A stretch of 56,158 nucleotides of DNA from an uncultured Actinomycetes bacterium (GTDB taxonomy: Bacteria; Actinomycetota; Acidimicrobiia; Acidimicrobiales; Acidimicrobilacustridaceae). The notes beneath the pieces were generated by a model that saw nothing but the letters and a program-made list of their open reading frames with translations, was not told the DNA's origin and did no database searches. Each line of letters opens with the position of its first letter. Position 1 is the stretch's first letter. Below are positions 16,948 through 25,401 of this stretch, one piece after another. The stretch covers positions 1 through 56,158 of the forward strand of contig CALBSE010000056.1 in the NCBI GenBank assembly GCA_937927725.1, in the 5' to 3' direction. Position numbers and translations under genes: made by a program.

Positions 16948-18003
16948 ATGTCTGGCCCGGACCGCACCCGCCTCGTCGTCCTTTTCGGCGGCCAATCCGC
17001 CGAACACGACGTCTCTCGCGTAACCGCCCGTCACGTCCTCACTGCTGCCGATCCCGATCGCTACGACCTCATTGCCATCGGCATCACCCGCGAGGGCACT
17101 TGGGTGCAGTGTTCGACCGACGTTGCGAACTTCGGCGATGCCCTCGAGATTTCTGGTGACGCGGTCAATCCATTTTCGGTACTCACGATCGGTTCGGTGG
17201 TCTTTCCGCTCCTCCACGGACCAATGGGCGAGGACGGAACCCTCCAAGGCCTCCTCGAAGTCGCGGGCGTTCCGTTTGTCGGCTCTGCCGTTCTTGGCTC
17301 GTCGATGTCAATGGACAAGATCATCGCCAAGCACGTCGCCGACGCTGAAGGAATCGCTCAAACCAAGTGGCGCGGCATGCACGCCAATGAACTCACCGGT
17401 CCTGCGAGCGAGGCGGTACTCGACGAACTCGCGTCGGAACTCGGATTCCCAATTTTCGTGAAGCCCGCGAACATGGGCTCGTCAATTGGCGTCTCCAAAG
17501 TGACTGAGCGTGGCGGTCTTCGAGCAGCGATTGACGATGCGCTTCGCTACGACGAATGGCTCGTACTTGAAGAAGGTGTCGTCGCGCGCGAGATCGAAGT
17601 TGCAGTGCTCGGCCACACGGTCACACCACGCGCATCTGTACCTGGCGAAATTGTTCCCGGCGCCGACTTCTACGACTACGAAGACAAATATTCAGCGGGC
17701 GTTGCGCAACTTCATATTCCGGCGCCGCTCTCCGACGCGGAAACGGAACATGTTCGAGCCTTGGCCTGCCGTGTGTTTCGGGCCTATCGAGCCGAGGGAC
17801 TTTCTCGGGTTGATTTCTTCTTCGAGAGTCCAGGACGGGGCTGGCTACTGAATGAAATCAACACCATTCCGGGCTTCACGCCCATTTCGATGTACCCACA
17901 GATGTGGCAGGCCAGCGGCCTTCCGTATCGAGCGCTCATTGATGAACTCGTGAGCTTGGCGATTGAACGCCATGCCACGGTGTCTCGCTACCGCGGCGCC
18001 TGA
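16948..18003 (+). CDS. ddl: D-alanine--D-alanine ligase
   Basis: 351 residues, an ATP-grasp ligase. The N-terminal motif LFGGQSAEHDVSRVTA and FPLLHGPMGEDGTLQGLLE are diagnostic of Ddl. The ATP-grasp part shows FPIFVKPANMGSSIGVSKV, and the metal/catalytic end is LSRVDFFFE...GWLLNEINTIPGFTPISMYP. It condenses two D-alanines for murein synthesis, feeding the divergent murF product. Its last 16 bp overlap the 3' end of the convergent tetR gene. Confidence 0.96.
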   Translation: MSGPDRTRLVVLFGGQSAEHDVSRVTARHVLTAADPDRYDLIAIGITREGTWVQCSTDVANFGDALEISGDAVNPFSVLTIGSVVFPLLHGPMGEDGTLQGLLEVAGVPFVGSAVLGSSMSMDKIIAKHVADAEGIAQTKWRGMHANELTGPASEAVLDELASELGFPIFVKPANMGSSIGVSKVTERGGLRAAIDDALRYDEWLVLEEGVVAREIEVAVLGHTVTPRASVPGEIVPGADFYDYEDKYSAGVAQLHIPAPLSDAETEHVRALACRVFRAYRAEGLSRVDFFFESPGRGWLLNEINTIPGFTPISMYPQMWQASGLPYRALIDELVSLAIERHATVSRYRGA

Positions 18004-18650
18004 GTTCTCGCGTACTCCGGCGCAACCATCGCCGCATACAAGAACGCCAATAACTCACGACGACGCACGACGGTGCTCCGCAACGTGGGCTCGATTCCAA
18101 CGGCACGGAGGACTTCGACTTCGGTCGCAGCGCCGAGCACCGTTGAATAGGCCGATACCAACAGCAAGCCGGGATCACAGCGACGAAGACGCCCAGCATC
18201 CATCTCGCGTTGGAAATAGGCGGTTGCACGCGCGACGAATGGTTCCAGGTCGGCGGTGACACGTAACGACGCATCGCCACCGATTCGACTGATCTCACGA
18301 ATGAAACCAAGAAGCTCGGGTCGTCGCATCGCAACGCGGAAAATTCGACGCACGACTGACTCGACACGACTCCAACCTGAGCCGTCCTCCGATAAGGCGC
18401 CATCGAACTCGATGATGAGCTCGAGTGCGGCCCGATCAATGACAGCGTCGAGAAGAACCCTCTTCGAGGACCAGTGATAGAGAATTGCCTGCTTGGTAAT
18501 GCCGAGATCAGCGGCCAAATCGTCGAGCGAGACCGAATCGAAGCCCTTGGTGCCGAACGATTCGAGGGCGACGGCCAAAATACGGTCCTCGGTCGCCCGG
18601 GTACGAGCGGCTCGGGATCCCTTGGGGGGACTGGTCACGGCGAGGGCCAT
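17988..18650 (-). CDS. TetR/AcrR family repressor
   Basis: 220 residues. The N-terminal TetR HTH lies near residues 17-63 (ATEDRILAVALESFGTKGFDSVSLDDLAADLGITKQAILYHW in two helices plus recognition helix), followed by an all-helical ligand domain. It is divergent from the acyl-CoA reductase operon at 18697, and the 46-bp gap holds a perfect palindrome (18673-18686). It is therefore very likely the local repressor of that operon and of itself. The ligand may be an acyl-CoA or fatty alcohol (inference). The reverse-strand box TACACT at 18657-18662 lies just before the ATG. The gene runs 16 bp into the convergent ddl end. Confidence 0.9.
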   Translation of the reverse strand: MALAVTSPPKGSRAARTRATEDRILAVALESFGTKGFDSVSLDDLAADLGITKQAILYHWSSKRVLLDAVIDRAALELIIEFDGALSEDGSGWSRVESVVRRIFRVAMRRPELLGFIREISRIGGDASLRVTADLEPFVARATAYFQREMDAGRLRRCDPGLLLVSAYSTVLGAATEVEVLRAVGIEPTLRSTVVRRRELLAFLYAAMVAPEYARTQAPR

Positions 18651-18672
18651 GGGGTCAGTGTAGACGGTTCAC

Positions 18673-18686
18673 TTACCAAGTGGTAA
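18673..18686. promoter_or_regulatory. TetR-type palindromic operator between divergent promoters
   Basis: The sequence TTACCA-AG-TGGTAA is a perfect 6-bp inverted repeat with a 2-bp centre. It lies 22 bp from the tetR start and 10 bp from the start of the reductase gene. It overlaps the likely -10 area (TAAACA, 18684-18689) of the operon and the likely -35 area of tetR, so binding would block both. Confidence 0.8.
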
Positions 18687-18696
18687 ACAATCACTC

Positions 18697-21054
18697 GTGA
18701 TTCGTGACGCACTAGCCGGCAAACGGCTGTTCATCACCGGCACCACCGGTTTCCTCGGCACCAACCTTCTTGAGCGACTTCTTCGTTCGGTGCCCGATTG
18801 CGAGATCGTGTTGCTGGTTCGTCCCGGCCGACGCTCCACCGTTGAACAACGAGTGGCTCGCGAAATTCTGAAGAATGACGCGTTCGATCGATTGCGCACT
18901 GAACTCGGCAAAGACGGATTCGCAGAAATGACTGGCCGTCGCATCACTTCGGTTGCTGGTGACGTTGGTCGAGACGGTCTTGGACTCGACGAAGCTGGCC
19001 GCGCCGTTCTCGCAAGTTGCGACATCATCATCCACTCCGCAGCAACCGTGAGTTTCGATTCGCCTCTCGATTCCGCCGTTGAAGTAAATCTCCTCGGCCC
19101 CACTCGCATTGCCGCCGTCTGCAACGAACTTGGCATTACGCCGCACCTTGTTGCTGTTTCAACCTGTTACGTCGCTGGCAACCATCGTGGCGCAGCACCC
19201 GAACAACTTGTCGATCAAAGTCATTTCTTCATCGACGTCGATTGGCGTGCCGAGGTTGAAGGCGCCCGTCGTGCCCGTCGCGATGCCGAAGCCGAAAGCC
19301 GCACTCCCGAAAAGCTCGCAGAATTCCGCAAACAAGCGAACCGTGAACTTGGCGCTGCCGGCACTCCCCTTTTGGCCGAGAAGACCGAGCAGCTCCGCGA
19401 TCGTTGGGTGTCTGATCGCATGGTCGAAACCGGCCGTGCTCGCGCCGCTTCTCTGGGTTGGCCCGATGCTTACGCCTACACAAAGGCGCTTGGCGAACGC
19501 GCGCTGGTTGAAACGCACGGCGATGTTCCCGTCAGCATTGTCCGCCCCTCGATTATTGAATCAGCGCTCGCCGAACCAGTTCCGGGCTGGATCCGCGGTT
19601 TCCGCATGGCTGAGCCGATCATCATCAGTTACGCACGCGGACTTCTCAAAGAGTTCCCCGGCGTTCCCGAAGGTGTCGTCGACGTCATTCCCGTCGACCT
19701 TGTTTCTGCAGCGATTATCGCTGTCGCGGCAAAGGGACCCGAGCCCGAGCCCGAGGTCGTGCAGGTTGCATCCGGTTCGCAGAACCCTCTGCATTACCGC
19801 CGTTTGGTCAACCTCGTTAGCGCGTGGTTCCAACAGCGTCCGCTGTATGACACCAAAGGTCAGCCCATCATCGTGCCGACATGGTCGTTCCCCGGCCGCG
19901 GCCGGGTGAAGGGGCAACTCGAGCGTGCGACCAAAACACTTGGTCGCGCCGAAAGCCTCCTTGGCGCCCTCCCCTTGCGCGGCAAACAAGCCGAGTGGGG
20001 CACAGCTGTCGAAGAAAAGCGCGAAGAAGCAGAGCGCGCACTTGGCTACGTCGAGATTTACGGCGCCTACGCCGAATGCGAAGCCATTTATGGACTCGAT
20101 CGCTTGCTTGCACTGTGGGACAACCAAACAGCAGAAGATCAGCGCGACTTCTGCTTCGATCCTCGCGTCATCGAGTGGGACTACTTCGTTAACGAGATCC
20201 ATCTGCCGTCAGTTGTAAAAGCGGCTCGTGTTCGCACAACTCCAGGCGGAAAGATCGGCCCGACCCGTACCGACCGACTCCGTGGCCAGATCCTCGCCCC
20301 CGAGCGTCAGCTCGCAGCATTCGATCTCGAGAACACGCTCATTGCATCGAACGTCGTTGCCAGTTACGCATTCCTTGCCACTCGTCGTATGCCCGCCGAT
20401 CAACGCCTTCGCTTCATCGGCAAGATGATCGCCGAGGGACCAACGCTGCTCTCGCTTGACCGCAAAGATCGCACCGACTTCTTGCGCTTCTTCTATCGCC
20501 GTTACGACGGGGCACCGTTGCAGCAGATCGAAGAAGATTCAGCAGAGATGTTCAGCCGTCTCATCCTTTCCAAGTCGTTCCCCGAAGCAATCCGTCGGGT
20601 GCGCGAACACAAAGCTGCCGGACATCGCACCGTTCTTATTACTGGCGCGCTCGACTTCGTCGTGAAGCCGCTCACTCCCCTCTTCGACGACATCATCGCC
20701 GCCGAGATGAGCATCACAAATGGTCGCTACGACGGCGAACTCCGCAATGTTCCACCGACTGGTGAAACTCGTGCACAGGTATTGCGCGATTACGCGTCCT
20801 CGCATGGTTTGAGCTTGAGCGAAACCGTCGCCTACGCCGACAGCACCTCCGACCTTCCCATGCTTGAGGCCGTCGGATTCCCCGTGGCTGTCAATCCTGA
20901 AACTCGCCTGGCCACCCTTGCTCGCAAGCGTGGTTGGTTGGTTGAGAACTTCTCGAAAGCTCCCGGTTCGCCGCGTCGACTCATTCCAATCGGACCACGT
21001 CGCACTGTTCACGGCGGACTTGCCAACCCACTTGTTCCCGGAGGCACGGCATGA
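18697..21054 (+). CDS. Fatty acyl-CoA reductase-like extended SDR fused to a HAD-IB phosphatase domain
   Basis: 785 residues with two parts. Residues 8-400 form an extended SDR of the fatty acyl-CoA reductase (male-sterility) type: cofactor loop GTTGFLG at 15-21, active Ser near 155 (AVSTCYVAG) and Tyr259-xxx-Lys263 (DAYAYTKALGE). Residues 535-760 form a HAD-IB hydrolase: motif I FDLENT (Asp543; the second Asp is replaced by Glu545), motif II LITGA, motif IV YADSTSDLPMLEAVG. The first part should reduce acyl-CoA to fatty aldehyde or alcohol; the second may hydrolyse a phosphoester such as a phosphatidate. The GTG start has no Shine-Dalgarno and lies 10 bp after the operator, consistent with leaderless translation. 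The gene heads an operon with three more lipid-type genes. Confidence 0.85.
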   Translation: MIRDALAGKRLFITGTTGFLGTNLLERLLRSVPDCEIVLLVRPGRRSTVEQRVAREILKNDAFDRLRTELGKDGFAEMTGRRITSVAGDVGRDGLGLDEAGRAVLASCDIIIHSAATVSFDSPLDSAVEVNLLGPTRIAAVCNELGITPHLVAVSTCYVAGNHRGAAPEQLVDQSHFFIDVDWRAEVEGARRARRDAEAESRTPEKLAEFRKQANRELGAAGTPLLAEKTEQLRDRWVSDRMVETGRARAASLGWPDAYAYTKALGERALVETHGDVPVSIVRPSIIESALAEPVPGWIRGFRMAEPIIISYARGLLKEFPGVPEGVVDVIPVDLVSAAIIAVAAKGPEPEPEVVQVASGSQNPLHYRRLVNLVSAWFQQRPLYDTKGQPIIVPTWSFPGRGRVKGQLERATKTLGRAESLLGALPLRGKQAEWGTAVEEKREEAERALGYVEIYGAYAECEAIYGLDRLLALWDNQTAEDQRDFCFDPRVIEWDYFVNEIHLPSVVKAARVRTTPGGKIGPTRTDRLRGQILAPERQLAAFDLENTLIASNVVASYAFLATRRMPADQRLRFIGKMIAEGPTLLSLDRKDRTDFLRFFYRRYDGAPLQQIEEDSAEMFSRLILSKSFPEAIRRVREHKAAGHRTVLITGALDFVVKPLTPLFDDIIAAEMSITNGRYDGELRNVPPTGETRAQVLRDYASSHGLSLSETVAYADSTSDLPMLEAVGFPVAVNPETRLATLARKRGWLVENFSKAPGSPRRLIPIGPRRTVHGGLANPLVPGGTA

Positions 21055-22268
21055 AAGCCCTCCGCTTCGAACGCAACATCCCCCGATTCGCCGCCGCAAA
21101 CATTGCAGGTCGACTGAGCTCCGGGGGTGGCGCCAAAGTAGGCCCGCTTCGCTTACGCAACGTCGACACTCCGGCCCTGCCTGGGCCAGGTTGGGTAGAA
21201 ATCCTTCCGCGCCTCACCGGCATCTGTGGTTCTGACCTTGCAACCATCGACGGCAACAGTTCGCGCTATTTCGAACCAATCGTTTCGTTTCCTTTCATTC
21301 CCGGCCACGAAATCGTTGCCGACCTCACGCACGACTTCGAAGGAGTGCCCGCCGGCCGCGTTGTTGTCGAACCCGTACTCGGTTGCGTCACTCGCGGCAT
21401 CGACCCCGTTTGTGCCGCGTGCGCACGCGGCGATCTTGGCAATTGCGAACGCATCACCTTTGGCAACATCAGCCCCGGCCTTCAAAGCGGTTTCTGCTGC
21501 GACACCGGCGGCGGTTGGTCCACGAGCATGATCGCTCACGTCAGTCAGTTGCACCCTGTGCCTGCTGACTGGTCCGATGAAGCGGCCGTCATCGTCGAAC
21601 CCACCGCATGCGCCGTGCACGGCGCCCTTGCTGCCGATGTCGCTGAAGGCGAAACAGTTGTTGTCCTTGGTTCTGGCGCTCTTGGGCTTCTCACGATTGC
21701 TGCACTACGCCGATTCGGCCGTAAGTGCACCATCATTGCTGTTGCCAAGCATCCTCATCAGCAGGAACTTGCTCGGGAATTCGGTGCCGATCACGTCATC
21801 GCTTCCGATCACATCGCCCGACCAATTCGCCGCATCACCGGTTCACTCGCGATCGGCGACGGCGAAATCGTTCGCCTCACCGGCGGTGCCGATCACGTCA
21901 TCGATTGTGTCGGCAGCGAAAGCAGCATCGCCGAAGCGCTCACCGTTGTACGCCCGAAGGGTCGCATCACAATGGTCGGCATGCCCGGTCACGTTCATGT
22001 TGATCTGACGGGGCTCTGGCAACGCGAAATCACCATTAGTGGTGCCTACGCCTACGGAACGGAAACCCTTCCCAACGGCGATCGTCGTCGCACCTTTGAT
22101 CTCGCCTTTGAACTGGTGGCTGCCGCAGACCTCGGTCGACTTGTAAGCGCCACCTATTCGCTTGACCGCTTTGAAGACGCCATCACGCACGCCGCCAACG
22201 CCGGCGGACGTGGAGCAGTTCGTATCGCCTTTGACCTTCGCAATGAAAAGGAACGGAATCGTGCCTAG
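21051..22268 (+). CDS. Zinc-dependent alcohol dehydrogenase (MDR superfamily)
   Basis: 405 residues. The catalytic zinc motif is TGICGSDLATIDG with FIPGHEIV. The structural zinc loop has some Cys residues (CVTRGIDPVCAACARGDLGNCERI). The Rossmann motif VVVLGSGALGLL, with VDCVGSESS-type strands, binds NAD(P). It should oxidise or reduce an alcohol/aldehyde pair, fitting a partner for the upstream acyl-CoA reductase. Its ATG overlaps the upstream stop (ATGA), so translation is coupled. Its last 8 bp overlap the next gene. It is longer than the usual 350 residues owing to an N-terminal extension and an insertion around residues 245-275. Confidence 0.88.
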   Translation: MKALRFERNIPRFAAANIAGRLSSGGGAKVGPLRLRNVDTPALPGPGWVEILPRLTGICGSDLATIDGNSSRYFEPIVSFPFIPGHEIVADLTHDFEGVPAGRVVVEPVLGCVTRGIDPVCAACARGDLGNCERITFGNISPGLQSGFCCDTGGGWSTSMIAHVSQLHPVPADWSDEAAVIVEPTACAVHGALAADVAEGETVVVLGSGALGLLTIAALRRFGRKCTIIAVAKHPHQQELAREFGADHVIASDHIARPIRRITGSLAIGDGEIVRLTGGADHVIDCVGSESSIAEALTVVRPKGRITMVGMPGHVHVDLTGLWQREITISGAYAYGTETLPNGDRRRTFDLAFELVAAADLGRLVSATYSLDRFEDAITHAANAGGRGAVRIAFDLRNEKERNRA

Positions 22269-23856
22269 ACCAGGATTCGTCCTCGACGTCGATCGATCGA
22301 CGCCACCAATCCTCTTCCACCACGGAGAGGGTTTCCGACTTGAGAAGCTCCCCGCCGGACGTAGCCGCGTCATTTATCCGGCCGAGCCCATCGAGGCACT
22401 CAAGAACCCCGACGGCGCCATTCGTGACGCGCTCGAAAACCCGATAGGCGACAGCGAGCCGTTGCGCGCGCTACTCAGGCCGGGCATGAAGCTCACGATC
22501 GCCTTCGATGACATTTCGCTGCCGCTCCCTCCAATGAAGCGCCCTGACATTCGTCAGCGCGTCATCGAGGCTGTTCTTGAACTCGCTGCTGCCGCCGGCG
22601 TCGACGACGTCATGCTCATTGCTGCACTCGCATTGCACCGCCGCATGACCGAGGACGAACTTCGTCATGCTGTTGGCGATCGCGTGTATGACGCATTCGC
22701 TCCACATGGCTTGCTCGTCAACCACGATGCAGAAGATCCCGACAACCTTCTCTTTATCGGCGAGACCGAAAAGGGCGAAGAGGTTGAGATCAATAAGCGC
22801 GCCGCTGAGAGCGATCTGATCATCTATGTCAACATCAACCTCGTCTCAATGGACGGCGGTTGGAAGTCGACTGCGACTGGTCTTGCCTCATATCGCTCGC
22901 TTCGTCACCATCACAATCCACAAACGATGCGCCATTCGAAATCGTTCATGGATCAGCACAAGTCGGAGCTCCATTCCGCCAACTGGCGCATGGGCAAGGT
23001 GCTTCGTGATTCAGGGGTGAAGGTCTTCCAGATCGAAACCACGATGAATAACAACGTGTTCGGAACCGACGGCCCAATGAGCGTGCTGCAAAAGCGCGAA
23101 TGGGAATGGACCCTCAAGGACCGCATCACGATGGCCGGCATGAAGTCAGGACTTGATCTCATGCCGCAACGCACGCGTCGTTCGATCTTCAACTCCTGGC
23201 AAGCACCGCACGCGATGACATCAGTGCAGGCTGGCGAAGTTGAGGCCGTCCACAAACTCACGACCGAGAATGTGTACGCGCAGCATCTCGTTCAGGTCGA
23301 GGGTCAGACCGACATTCTCACGATGGGCCTGCCCTACATCAGCCCCTACAACGTGAATTCGATTCTCAATCCAATTCTCGTTGCGTGCCTCGGACTGGGC
23401 TACTTCTTCAACCTCTACCGCGGTCGCCCGCCCGTGCGTGAAGGTGGCGTCGTCATCATGAGCCACCCAACACCATGGGAATTCCACCCCGTGCACCACC
23501 CGTCGTACATCGACTTCTTCGATCAGGTCTTGTCGCAAACACATGATCCCGTTGTCATGTCGGAACAGTTTGAAAAGTCGTTCGCTGAAGACGAGTGGTA
23601 CCGCCACCTGTACCGCACGAGCTACGCCTATCACGGCGTGCATCCGTTCTACATGTGGTACTGGTGCTCACACGCTCTTGAACACGTGGGCCAAGTCATC
23701 ATCGTCGGTGGCGATGTTCGCGCAGTTCGTCGACTCGGCTTTAAGCCAGCGTCGACCTTGCAAGACGCACTTGAAATGGCCAGCGATGTTGTCGGCCGCG
23801 ACGCGACCATCACTCACCTGCATAATCCGCCCATCCTCATGGCCGACGTTTCCTGA
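22261..23856 (+). CDS. LarA-like (DUF2088, lactate racemase N-terminal) protein
   Basis: 531 residues from the GTG at 22261, which has AAGGAACG about 7 nt upstream inside the end of the dehydrogenase gene. The N-terminal half matches nickel-pincer LarA proteins: MKLTIAFDDISLP (Asp83/84), LALHRRMTEDEL (His126) and DGGWKSTATG with Lys202, the position that anchors the nickel cofactor in LarA, then RHHHNP. The Arg of the DDxxR motif is replaced by Leu. The C-terminal half is divergent from LarA and long. It is probably a racemase- or epimerase-like enzyme acting on a hydroxy-acid or alcohol. No larB/C/E cofactor genes are present here. It is the third gene of the operon. Confidence 0.78.
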   Translation: MPRPGFVLDVDRSTPPILFHHGEGFRLEKLPAGRSRVIYPAEPIEALKNPDGAIRDALENPIGDSEPLRALLRPGMKLTIAFDDISLPLPPMKRPDIRQRVIEAVLELAAAAGVDDVMLIAALALHRRMTEDELRHAVGDRVYDAFAPHGLLVNHDAEDPDNLLFIGETEKGEEVEINKRAAESDLIIYVNINLVSMDGGWKSTATGLASYRSLRHHHNPQTMRHSKSFMDQHKSELHSANWRMGKVLRDSGVKVFQIETTMNNNVFGTDGPMSVLQKREWEWTLKDRITMAGMKSGLDLMPQRTRRSIFNSWQAPHAMTSVQAGEVEAVHKLTTENVYAQHLVQVEGQTDILTMGLPYISPYNVNSILNPILVACLGLGYFFNLYRGRPPVREGGVVIMSHPTPWEFHPVHHPSYIDFFDQVLSQTHDPVVMSEQFEKSFAEDEWYRHLYRTSYAYHGVHPFYMWYWCSHALEHVGQVIIVGGDVRAVRRLGFKPASTLQDALEMASDVVGRDATITHLHNPPILMADVS

Positions 23857-23864
23857 GGCCTGTC

Positions 23865-24845
23865 ATGCGTCCGATGCCCATCACTCGCAAACAGGCAACT
23901 CGCCTTATCAAGCGACTTCCCGTGAATCGTTCGGTGTCCACCGCTGCCAAGACGAGTTCACGAGTCACCCGAATGGCCAAAGCAATCGCGAAGTCGCCAT
24001 CAGTTCCCGCAGGCGTTGATCTCCTGAAGAAGGAAAACAACGTTGGAGCGAACTACGACACGGATTGGGCGCGCTCCTATCCCGCTCGCGTCGCGCGCGT
24101 GCTCATCCTCAATGGCGTCATGAAGCCAGTCGTCGACTTGCTTGCGACCCCCAACATCCAGGGCACCGACCGCCTCGCCGACGTTGATGGACCAGTGATC
24201 TTCGCCGCCAACCACCACAGTCACGCCGACACACCGTTGATGATGACGGCGATTCCGGAACCTTGGCGTAATCGACTCTTCATCGGCGCTGCTGCCGATT
24301 ACTGGTTTACGAATCGCGTCACCTCGCCGCTGTCGGCGCTCGTCATCGGTGCAATCCCAGTGGAACGCACAAAGGTGTCGCGCAAAGCCATCGACCAATC
24401 GCTTGAACTCTTACGCGACGACTGGAGCATGCTCATCTTCCCCGAAGGTGCACGCTCTCCCGACGGTTGGGCCCGTCCGTTCACCTCTGGTGCAGCATTT
24501 CTTTCCTCGCGCAGTGGTGCGCCTGTTGTTCCGGTGTTCATCCAAGGAACCAACAAGGTGCTGCCAAAGGGAAAGAACGTTCCACGCCCCGCCCCGACCA
24601 CCGTTGTCTTCGGTTCGCCGATGTACGCAACCGACGGGGAAGATTCCAAAGCCTTCGCCGTTCGAATCCAAGAAGCGGTTGCTGCGCTAGGCGATGAATC
24701 GGCAACCGATTGGTGGCAGGCCCGCAAAAACGCGGCGTCGGAAAAGACGCCAACACTCGATGGTCCCGATGCGGGCGCATGGCGTCGCTCTTGGGCGCGC
24801 ACCTCAAAGGCCAAGGGTGTTCGTCGCTCATGGCCGCGGGTCTGA
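23865..24845 (+). CDS. 1-acyl-sn-glycerol-3-phosphate acyltransferase-like protein (PlsC family)
   Basis: 326 residues. The PlsC acyltransferase core carries motif I NHHSHAD (His117-x4-Asp122), motif II around GAIPVERTK and motif III FPEGARSPDG, followed by PVVPVFIQGT. A basic N-terminus of about 50 residues precedes it and a basic Trp/Arg tail ends it, both likely membrane-surface contacts. It transfers an acyl chain from acyl-CoA or acyl-ACP to a glycerophospholipid-type hydroxyl. The start is 8 bp after the LarA-like stop, with GAGG as Shine-Dalgarno. It is the last gene of the tetR-controlled operon and links it to lipid synthesis. Confidence 0.88.
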   Translation: MRPMPITRKQATRLIKRLPVNRSVSTAAKTSSRVTRMAKAIAKSPSVPAGVDLLKKENNVGANYDTDWARSYPARVARVLILNGVMKPVVDLLATPNIQGTDRLADVDGPVIFAANHHSHADTPLMMTAIPEPWRNRLFIGAAADYWFTNRVTSPLSALVIGAIPVERTKVSRKAIDQSLELLRDDWSMLIFPEGARSPDGWARPFTSGAAFLSSRSGAPVVPVFIQGTNKVLPKGKNVPRPAPTTVVFGSPMYATDGEDSKAFAVRIQEAVAALGDESATDWWQARKNAASEKTPTLDGPDAGAWRRSWARTSKAKGVRRSWPRV

Positions 24846-24912
24846 TAGCGCCGTGTGAACAAATCCACATGAGAGTGGCCCGATTCCACACGCAACCGAC
24901 CACAATGGGGTC

Positions 24913-25401
24913 GTGAGCAGCACCGGCGTCGGCTACGCATCAGCAGTTGCGCTTGCGGCGATCTTCGCAATCGCCGCAGTGGCGAAGCTTCGAGACCTTT
25001 CAGCGACAGAACGCGACTTCATCGGCCTCGGACTTCCACGAGCATCCTTCTTCGCCCGGTTCGTTCCACTCGCGGAACTTTCGATCGTCGCGCTCCTCCT
25101 CATCGTTCCTGCCGCTGGGGCAATCGCAGCGCTTGTCTCACTCGCCTTCTTCACCACATTTCTGATTGGTCGTCTCCGCGCAGGAGTTCGCGCCCCGTGC
25201 GCCTGCTTTGGTTCCTCTCGGACGCAACCGATTTCTGCCCTCGATGTCATGCGCAACGTCGGACTCATAGGCCTAGCAATGCTGAGCCTCGCTTCTGATC
25301 GCCCCACGAAAATCTCTGCGCTCGATGCACTCGTGGTCGCTGCCGTCATCGTCGTAGCAGGCGGCGCACTCCATCTGGCCGGTAGGGTCCGGTCACGATG
25401 A
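24913..25401 (+). CDS. MauE/DoxX-like four-helix membrane protein
   Basis: 162 residues with four predicted membrane helices and the short motif APCACFGSS between helices 2 and 3, as in the MauE family. Such proteins are tied to disulfide or redox handling of exported proteins; in methylotrophs MauE serves methylamine dehydrogenase, but no mau genes are here. The GTG start at 24913 has CACAAT 6 nt upstream. Its stop overlaps the next ATG (ATGA), so the two are co-translated. Confidence 0.8.
   Translation: MSSTGVGYASAVALAAIFAIAAVAKLRDLSATERDFIGLGLPRASFFARFVPLAELSIVALLLIVPAAGAIAALVSLAFFTTFLIGRLRAGVRAPCACFGSSRTQPISALDVMRNVGLIGLAMLSLASDRPTKISALDALVVAAVIVVAGGALHLAGRVRSR

Noticed and set aside
24913..25401. 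Methylamine utilisation locus, because of the MauE-like protein
   Set aside because: No other mau gene is nearby; MauE/DoxX-like proteins are widespread in unrelated settings.
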